Part shown: piece by piece, positions 6,583-10,978 of the stretch
Layout: each line of letters starts with the position of its first letter
Position numbering within the stretch: position 1 is the first letter of the stretch
Assembly (NCBI GenBank): GCA_017560955.1
Contig: JAFZDV010000203.1
Coordinates: 1-10,978, forward strand
DNA: 10,978 nucleotides
Direction: 5' to 3'
From: Anaerotignum sp.
GTDB lineage: Bacteria; Bacillota; Clostridia; Lachnospirales; Anaerotignaceae
Notes under the pieces: generated by a model
The model's input: only the letters and a program-made list of their open reading frames with translations
What the model was told of the DNA's origin: nothing
The model's database searches: none
Made by a program: the position numbers and the translations under genes

Positions 6583-6612
6583 AAAAAAATCCCCTATGAC
6601 TTAACATAGGGG
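6583..6612 (-). terminator. Intrinsic terminator of the pyr operon
   Basis: On the - strand, CCCCTATG and CATAGGGG form eight perfect pairs with a six-base loop, followed by ATTTTTTT. It lies about 90 nt after the pyrI stop, beyond the repeat element, and separates the pyr operon from the uncharacterised gene. Confidence 0.92.
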
Positions 6613-6622
6613 AAAATAATTT

Positions 6623-6698
6623 GCAAAAATGCAATTTTTGCGGTATAGGGTTCCAAGGGAATTATTCCCTTGGTGGGGTTTGGGGCAAAGCCCCAAGG
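6623..6698 (-). repeat. Three-hairpin interspersed repeat, copy 1 (after pyrI)
   Basis: The element has three consecutive inverted repeats on the + strand. The first is GCAAAAAT-GCA-ATTTTTGC (6623-6641). The second is CCAAGGGAAT facing ATTCCCTTGG (6653-6673). The third is TTGGGGC-AAA-GCCCCAA (6680-6696). The middle and right parts, from GGGTTCCAAGGG to AGCCCCA, match copy 2 at 8725-8801 almost base for base. In transcript direction the GC-rich hairpin comes first and begins about 3 nt after the pyrI stop. In this copy CCTTGG could instead pair with a downstream CCAAGG (6693-6698), so two folds compete. Confidence 0.85.
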
Positions 6699-6699
6699 A

Positions 6700-7119
6700 T
6701 TATCTTGCTTTTGCTTCACAGTAGATGCAGCGATATTCGCCTGTTTCTTTGTTAGTCAGTTTGAAGACGTGGGGAATTTCCTGTTCTACGGAAGTGATGC
6801 AGCGAGGGTTTTTGCACTGAACGATATTTGTCAGTTTTTCAGGCAGCTGAGGGTGGAATTTTTCCACACGAACGCCGTCTTTTACAACATTGATCGTTAC
6901 ATTAGGGTCGATATAACCCAGTGCATCCAGAGCCAGATTCAGTTCTGCATCGATTTTAATGATATCTTTTTTGCCCATTTTCTGGCTGGGGGCATTTTTG
7001 ATCAGAGCGATGGGAGCATCCACATGATCCAGATTCAGGAAATGATACAGTTCCATACCTTTGCCTGCTGTGATGTGGTCAATTACCACGCCGTTGTTGA
7101 TTGCGCCAACTTTCATCAT
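6700..7119 (-). CDS. pyrI: Aspartate carbamoyltransferase regulatory subunit PyrI
   Basis: The 139-residue regulatory chain of class B aspartate carbamoyltransferase. The N-terminal allosteric domain (about 1-95) binds nucleotides such as CTP and ATP in characterised relatives. The C-terminal domain binds zinc and contacts PyrB. The four zinc cysteines are all present: C102 and C107 (QCKNPRC) and C131 and C134 (YRCIYC), matching the C-x4-C...C-x2-C pattern of E. coli PyrI. The gene begins one base after the pyrB stop. Its GGAGGTGG ribosome site lies within the pyrB 3' end, 9 nt before the first of two adjacent ATG codons, which favours 7119 over 7116. The length is slightly shorter than E. 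coli PyrI. It is the last gene of the operon. Confidence 0.96.
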   Translation of the reverse strand: MMKVGAINNGVVIDHITAGKGMELYHFLNLDHVDAPIALIKNAPSQKMGKKDIIKIDAELNLALDALGYIDPNVTINVVKDGVRVEKFHPQLPEKLTNIVQCKNPRCITSVEQEIPHVFKLTNKETGEYRCIYCEAKAR

Positions 7120-7120
7120 T

Positions 7121-8032
7121 TTATGCCACCTCCAGTAATTTCAGAATCAGAGCCATACGGATATATTTGCCGTTCAGAACCTGTTTGAAATAACATGCTC
7201 TGGGGTCATCATCCACAGCTACGGAAATTTCGTTTACACGGGGCAGGGGATGCAGGATGCACAGATCTTTTTTCGCTGTATCCAGTTTATCCAGAGTCAG
7301 GATGTAGCTGTCTTTCAGACGCAGGTAGTCTTCTTCATTGAAGAAACGTTCCTGCTGTACTCTTGTCATATACAGGATATCCAGTTCAGGCATTGCTTCT
7401 TCCAGGCTTGTTGTTTCCACATAAGGGATGCCTTCTTTGTTCAGTTCGTCGATGATATATTCGGGAACTTTCAGTTCATCAGGAGAGATCAGCACGAATT
7501 TCACGTTTTCATAACGTGTCAGTGCATGGATCAGGGAATGAACAGTTCTGCCGAATTTCAGGTCACCGCACATACCAACTACCAGATTATCAAAGTGACC
7601 TTTTTCACGGTTGATTGTCAAGAGGTCAGCCAGTGTCTGAGTGGGGTGGTTATGACCGCCGTCACCAGCGTTGATGATGGGAACATCACAGCGCATGGAA
7701 GCGATCATAGGTGCGCCTTCTTTGGGGTGGCGCATTGCGATGATGTCAGCATAGCAGCCTACTGTTTTTACAGTATCGGCAACGCTTTCGCCTTTTGCTG
7801 CAGAGCTGTTGTTTGCTGCGGAAAAGCCCAGTACACTGCCGCCCAGTTCCAGCATTGCTGCTTCGAAACTCAGACGAGTACGTGTGGAAGGTTCAAAAAA
7901 CAGTGTAGCCAGTTTTTTGCGTTTGCACTTTTCAGCATATTTATCAGGATCAGCGATGATGTCATTGGCAGTTGCAATGAGTTCATCGATTTCTTCTACG
8001 GTCAGGTCAACGATATCAAGCAGACTTCTCAT
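7121..8032 (-). CDS. pyrB: Aspartate carbamoyltransferase catalytic subunit PyrB
   Basis: A 303-residue catalytic chain that condenses carbamoyl phosphate with aspartate, the committed step of pyrimidine synthesis. The carbamoyl-phosphate site is STRTR (49-53) in [15 protein letters not shown], with R101 in AMRHPKEGA, and H129 and Q132 in [10 protein letters not shown]80 in the SSAAKGE loop is the residue donated across the trimer. R162, R224 with Q226 (MTRVQQERF) and the LHPLPR loop (260-265) complete the aspartate site. All expected residues are present and the length is normal. With PyrI alongside, the enzyme should form the allosteric c6r6 dodecamer rather than the unregulated trimer of Bacillus. 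It starts 4 nt after the last base of pyrE (3-nt gap), with a GGAGGGAG ribosome site inside the pyrE end. Confidence 0.97.
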   Translation of the reverse strand: MRSLLDIVDLTVEEIDELIATANDIIADPDKYAEKCKRKKLATLFFEPSTRTRLSFEAAMLELGGSVLGFSAANNSSAAKGESVADTVKTVGCYADIIAMRHPKEGAPMIASMRCDVPIINAGDGGHNHPTQTLADLLTINREKGHFDNLVVGMCGDLKFGRTVHSLIHALTRYENVKFVLISPDELKVPEYIIDELNKEGIPYVETTSLEEAMPELDILYMTRVQQERFFNEEDYLRLKDSYILTLDKLDTAKKDLCILHPLPRVNEISVAVDDDPRACYFKQVLNGKYIRMALILKLLEVA

Positions 8033-8035
8033 AGA

Positions 8036-8674
8036 TTACATCTCCCTCCAGCTTTCATCACTGGGGTTGCTGCGGAATTTCAGCAGACGAGCGATATCGG
8101 ATTCTTTGATATAGCCTTCTTTTGCAGCAACTTCAGCAACAGCGTCGAAATTGGACAGGCTCACATTTTTCACATTTGCTTCAGCCAGTCTGTCCAGACC
8201 TTTCTGCATGCCGTATGTGAAGATGGAAACAACACCCAGAACTTCAGCGCCTGCTTCACGCAGTACGTTTACAACTTCGATGCAGCTGCCTGCTGTGGAG
8301 ATCAGGTCTTCTACTACAACTACTTTCTGACCAGGTACCAGTTTACCTTCGATCTGGTTGTTTCTGCCGTGGTCTTTTGCGCCGGAACGAACATAACCCA
8401 TGGGCAGGTCCAGCAGGTGAGCTGTGATTGCTGCATGAGCGATACCAGCTGTGGATGTACCCATCAGTACTTCAACTTCGGGGTAGTGTTCTTTGATTGT
8501 TTCAGCCAGAGCATTTTCTACATGATTTCTAACTTCAACGGATGTCAGAGTCAGTCTGTTGTCACAGTAGATAGGGCTTTTGATACCGCTTGCCCATGTG
8601 AAGGGTTCTTCGGGACGCAGGAAAACTGCACCGATGGACAGCAGGTCTTTTGCGATCTGTTCTTTAAATTTCAT
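8036..8674 (-). CDS. pyrE: Orotate phosphoribosyltransferase PyrE
   Basis: A 212-residue type I phosphoribosyltransferase that converts orotate and PRPP to orotidine 5'-phosphate. The PRPP-binding signature is [13 protein letters not shown] (118-130). R96, K100 and H102 in [10 protein letters not shown] form the flexible catalytic loop, and the N-terminal [16 protein letters not shown] (25-40) is the orotate/PRPP contact region. The reading frame stays open to a TTG at 8710, but the ATG at 8674 is the start. It has a GGAGG (8683-8687) 8 nt upstream, and the PyrE homology begins there ([12 protein letters not shown]). It is the first gene after the 96-nt gap that carries a three-hairpin repeat, so its translation is independent of pyrF. 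It is followed closely by pyrB. Confidence 0.96.
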   Translation of the reverse strand: MKFKEQIAKDLLSIGAVFLRPEEPFTWASGIKSPIYCDNRLTLTSVEVRNHVENALAETIKEHYPEVEVLMGTSTAGIAHAAITAHLLDLPMGYVRSGAKDHGRNNQIEGKLVPGQKVVVVEDLISTAGSCIEVVNVLREAGAEVLGVVSIFTYGMQKGLDRLAEANVKNVSLSNFDAVAEVAAKEGYIKESDIARLLKFRSNPSDESWREM

Positions 8675-8682
8675 ATTAAAAT

Positions 8683-8687
8683 CCTCC
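8683..8687 (-). promoter_or_regulatory. Ribosome site that fixes the pyrE start
   Basis: On the - strand GGAGG precedes the ATG at 8674 by 8 nt. This rules against the longer reading from the TTG at 8710. Confidence 0.85.
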
Positions 8688-8724
8688 AAAAAATCAGATA
8701 ATTTTTCCAACTAATCTTTCCCTT

Positions 8725-8801
8725 CCGCAAAAGCGGATGCTTTTGCAAATCGGGTTCCAAGGGAATGATTCCCTTGGTGGGGTATGGGGCAGAGCCCCAT
8801 G
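8725..8801 (-). repeat. Three-hairpin interspersed repeat, copy 2 (between pyrF and pyrE)
   Basis: It has the same architecture and orientation as the copy after pyrI. GCAAAAGC-GGAT-GCTTTTGC spans 8727-8746. CCAAGGGAAT facing ATTCCCTTGG spans 8757-8777. ATGGGGC-AGA-GCCCCAT spans 8784-8800. The segment from GGGTTCCAAGGGAAT to GCCCCA differs from copy 1 at only a few positions, while the outer A/T hairpin differs but keeps its pairing. It begins about 6 nt after the pyrF stop and fills the only large gap within the operon. No T-run follows, so it is not a classical terminator. Confidence 0.87.
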
Positions 8802-8806
8802 AAGAA

Positions 8807-9511
8807 TTAACCTAAGAATTCAGCTACACATCTTCTGTAAGCAGCAACGGGGTCAGCAGCCTGTGTGATAGGTCTGCCTACTACGATGTAGTCGGAACCC
8901 AGTTCTCTTGCTTTTGCAGGAGTTGTTACACGAACCTGGTCACCAACTTCACCTTCAGCGAAACGAACGCCGGGTGTGATTGTCAGGAATGCGTCGCCGC
9001 AAACATCGTGTACTTTGCCTGCTTCCAGAGGAGAGCATACAACGCCGTCCAGACCGGATTTTTTTGCATTGCTTGCATAGTGCATAACAACTTCATCCAG
9101 AGGTCTGTCGATCAGCAGGTCTTCTTTCATTCTTTCTTCGCTTGTGGATGTCAGCTGTGTTACTGCGATCAGCAGGGGACGTGTACCGTCAGGTCTTGTC
9201 AGACCTTCCAGTGCTGCTTCCATCATAGCGTTTGTACCTGCTGCATGCAGGTTTGTGATATCAACGTCCAGATTGGACAGTACGGACATTGCTTTTTTTA
9301 CTGTTGTGGGGATGTCGTGCAGTTTCAGATCCAGGAAGATTTTGTGGCCTCTTTCCTTGATTTCTTTTACGATCGCGGGACCTTCTGCATAGTACAGTTC
9401 CATACCCACTTTCAGGAAAGGTTTTCTTTCTTCGTCTTTAAAGTTGTCCAAAAATGCCATCAGCTCTGCCTTGCTGTTAAAGTCGCAGGCAATGATTACG
9501 TCTCTGTTCAT
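8807..9511 (-). CDS. pyrF: Orotidine 5'-phosphate decarboxylase PyrF
   Basis: A 234-residue enzyme of the short, Bacillus-like group that decarboxylates OMP to UMP, the last step of the pathway. The catalytic DxKxxD motif is D61, K63, D66 in FLDLKLHDIPTT, with K34 earlier in LKVGMELYY as the fourth member of the charged network. The phosphate-binding loop TPGVRF (179-184, R183) and VGRPIT (211-216) are intact. It overlaps pyrD by four bases (ATGA), which indicates translational coupling, and has a GGAGGTG ribosome site 7 nt upstream inside pyrD. A repeat element follows directly after its stop. Confidence 0.97.
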   Translation of the reverse strand: MNRDVIIACDFNSKAELMAFLDNFKDEERKPFLKVGMELYYAEGPAIVKEIKERGHKIFLDLKLHDIPTTVKKAMSVLSNLDVDITNLHAAGTNAMMEAALEGLTRPDGTRPLLIAVTQLTSTSEERMKEDLLIDRPLDEVVMHYASNAKKSGLDGVVCSPLEAGKVHDVCGDAFLTITPGVRFAEGEVGDQVRVTTPAKARELGSDYIVVGRPITQAADPVAAYRRCVAEFLG

Positions 9512-10422
9512 TTGCGGGCACCTCCAATAATATCATTCAGGTCTTTGATGTTGTATTTTTCCATAACACGAGGCAGATCCTCGATGATTTCCTTACAGAT
9601 ATAAGGGTTCACCAGGTTTGCTGCACCGATCTCTACGGCTGTTGCACCAGCCAGCATCATTTCGATTACATCTTCTGCAGAAGAAACACCGCCCATACCG
9701 ATAACGGGGATGTTTACTGCTTCTGCTACCTGATATACCATTCTGACTGCGATAGGGAAGATAGCACTGCCGGAGAAACCACCCATTTTGTTCGCAATAA
9801 CGGGTTTCTTTGTTTTCAGGTCGATACGCATACCCATCATTGTATTGATAAGGGCGATACCGTCTGCGCCAGCTTCTTCGCATGCTTTTGCGATGGCAAC
9901 GATGTCTGTTACGTTAGGTGTCAGTTTGATATATACAGGTTTTGTTGTTACAGCCTTTACTGCTCTTGTTACTGCTGCAGCTGCTTCAGGGTCTGTACCG
10001 AAGCTCATGCCGCCGTGGTGAACGTTAGGGCAGGAGATATTTACTTCCAGAATACCTACCTGAGGTTCTTTATCCAGCAGTTCGCATGTGTAAGCATATT
10101 CTTCGATGGAGAAACCGCTTACGTTAGCGATAACGGGTTTGTTGAAGCATTTTGCCAGCTTAGGCAGTTCTTCGGAAATAACCTTTTCCACACCGGGGTT
10201 CTGCAGACCAACGGAGTTGATCATACCTGCAGGACATTCTGCGATACGGGGCAGGGGATTACCGAAGCGAGGTTCCTTTGTTGTACCTTTGAAGGAGAAG
10301 GAACCCAGAATATTGATGTCATACAGTTCCGCAAATTCGTAGCCGTAACCGAAAGTACCGCTGGCGGGGATGACAGGGTTATCCAGAGTGATACCGCTGA
10401 GGGTAACTTTTGTGTTTACCAT
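9508..10422 (-). CDS. pyrD: Dihydroorotate dehydrogenase, NAD-type (class 1B) catalytic subunit PyrD
   Basis: A 304-residue FMN enzyme that oxidises dihydroorotate to orotate in the cytosol. The active-site base C131 lies in LEVNISCPNVHHGG, which identifies class 1 (class 2 enzymes use Ser). K45 (FSFKGTT), N69 and N75 (INSVGLQNPG), K166 (IKLTPN) and GMGGVSSAEDV (242-252) form the FMN and orotate sites. PyrK beside it makes this the 1B heterotetramer, which passes electrons to NAD+ and suits an anaerobe. The start overlaps the last seven bases of pyrK, with AGGAGG 7 nt upstream inside pyrK, so the two subunits are translationally coupled. It overlaps pyrF by four bases at its end. Confidence 0.97.
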   Translation of the reverse strand: MVNTKVTLSGITLDNPVIPASGTFGYGYEFAELYDINILGSFSFKGTTKEPRFGNPLPRIAECPAGMINSVGLQNPGVEKVISEELPKLAKCFNKPVIANVSGFSIEEYAYTCELLDKEPQVGILEVNISCPNVHHGGMSFGTDPEAAAAVTRAVKAVTTKPVYIKLTPNVTDIVAIAKACEEAGADGIALINTMMGMRIDLKTKKPVIANKMGGFSGSAIFPIAVRMVYQVAEAVNIPVIGMGGVSSAEDVIEMMLAGATAVEIGAANLVNPYICKEIIEDLPRVMEKYNIKDLNDIIGGARK

Positions 10423-10978
10423 ATGATTTCCTCCTTCACCAGTACGGGACCGTCTTTACAGATACGTTTGTTGCCATATTTTGTCTGGCAGGAGCAGCCC
10501 ATGCATGCACCGAAGCCGCAGCCCATGCGTTCTTCGAAAGAGAGCTGACCGCTTGTTGTTGTTACATCAGACAGGGCTTTCAGCATGGGTTCGGGACCAC
10601 ATGTGTAGAAGTATGTATAGTCGGGGATTGTTTTCACAACATCTGTTACGAAACCGTTTGTACCAACGGAGCCATCTGCTGTGGCAACATGTACTTCCAC
10701 GCCCAGTTTTTCGAATTCTTCTTTATAGAATACTTCTGCTGCTGTATTGAAGCCCAGGATCACAACGGGGTGTTTGCCTTCTGCCACCAGATTTTTTGCC
10801 AGTCTGTACATAGGAGGCACACCAACGCCGCCGCCGATCAGCAGAGGTTTGTCGCCGGAAACGGAAGTATCATAACCATTGCCCAGACCTGTCAGTACGT
10901 CCAGTTTGTGATTGGGTGTCATTTTGCTCATGGCTTCTGTGCCTTTGCCCACAACCTTGTACAGGATTGTCAGTGTGT
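10416..10978 (-). CDS. pyrK: Dihydroorotate dehydrogenase electron-transfer subunit PyrK (N-terminus cut by window edge)
   Basis: 186 residues are visible, and the frame runs off the right edge. The missing N-terminal part holds most of the FAD-binding barrel. PyrK carries FAD and a [2Fe-2S] cluster and moves electrons from PyrD-bound FMN to NAD+. Seen here are the ILYKVVGKGTEAMS strand at the end of the FAD domain, the nucleotide-binding GGGVGVPPM (visible residues 48-56), CGPEPM (126-131), and the cluster site near the C-terminus. The likely cluster ligands are visible-fragment cysteines 153, 158, 161 and 173 (MGCGFGACMGC, then KRICKDGP). C163 is an extra cysteine next to them. A GTG at 10952 is an internal Val, not the start. 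Upstream operon genes cannot be seen. Confidence 0.96.
   Translation of the reverse strand, partial: TLTILYKVVGKGTEAMSKMTPNHKLDVLTGLGNGYDTSVSGDKPLLIGGGVGVPPMYRLAKNLVAEGKHPVVILGFNTAAEVFYKEEFEKLGVEVHVATADGSVGTNGFVTDVVKTIPDYTYFYTCGPEPMLKALSDVTTTSGQLSFEERMGCGFGACMGCSCQTKYGNKRICKDGPVLVKEEIIW

Noticed and set aside
7760..7775. TACTGT-TTTT-ACAGTA hairpin inside pyrB
   Set aside because: It is a short six-pair stem with no T-run after it in the direction of transcription, and is explained by conserved coding sequence.
7250..8701. Open frame of 483 codons on the + strand, across pyrB and pyrE
   Set aside because: It is antisense to two certain pyr genes, with an implausible Cys/Phe/Gln-rich composition and no family resemblance.
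8036..8710. Longer pyrE reading from a TTG at 8710
   Set aside because: The ATG at 8674 has a GGAGG at ideal spacing and begins where PyrE homology begins. The extra 12 codons overlap that ribosome site.
6623..8801. The repeats as a CRISPR array
   Set aside because: There are only two copies 2 kb apart with whole genes between them, multi-hairpin structure, and no spacers or cas genes.
10416..10952. PyrK as a complete protein starting at GTG 10952
   Set aside because: The frame continues upstream with PyrK-like sequence (TLTILYKV) to the window edge, so the gene is partial here.

Overview
The window looks like a spore-forming, anaerobic Firmicute of the class Clostridia, plausibly Lachnospirales or Anaerotignum-like. 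The class-level inference rests on an alpha/beta-type small acid-soluble spore protein, strong AGGAGG-type ribosome sites, moderate G+C, T-rich intrinsic terminators, a class B aspartate carbamoyltransferase (PyrB with PyrI) and an NAD-linked (type 1B, PyrD/PyrK) dihydroorotate dehydrogenase. The genus cannot be fixed from the sequence alone.

Left half (1-5330, + strand): short, mostly independent units. These are the 3' end of a spore protein gene with its terminator; a PLP-dependent aminotransferase with its own promoter and terminator; pepD (M20 dipeptidase) closely followed by an AI-2E-family membrane permease; an RseC-like membrane redox protein with a CxxCxxC motif; and a small cysteine-rich C_GCAxxG_C_C-type protein. 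The aminotransferase and dipeptidase fit amino-acid and peptide catabolism. The RseC-like and Cys-rich proteins may be a small redox pair.

Middle (5311-6534, - strand): a soluble protein of about 407 residues with no family I recognise. It has six regularly spaced 'hydrophobic-His/Asn-Leu-aromatic' repeats that suggest a six-bladed beta-propeller, followed by a C-terminal coiled coil. It converges on the Cys-rich gene, and its stop codon lies in the loop of the shared terminator hairpin.

Right half (6583-10978, - strand): a pyrimidine biosynthesis operon transcribed pyrK-pyrD-pyrF-pyrE-pyrB-pyrI and ending in a strong terminator at 6583-6612. Junctions are overlapping or 1-3 nt apart, except pyrF/pyrE. 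That gap holds a three-hairpin repeat of about 75 bp, and a second copy lies directly after the pyrI stop. The operon start, its leader and the N-terminal part of PyrK lie outside the window.

I see no mobile element, CRISPR array, tRNA or rRNA. The observations most worth checking are the propeller/coiled-coil protein, the repeated three-hairpin element, a terminator-like hairpin inside the permease gene, and a hairpin that would hide the ribosome site of the Cys-rich gene.
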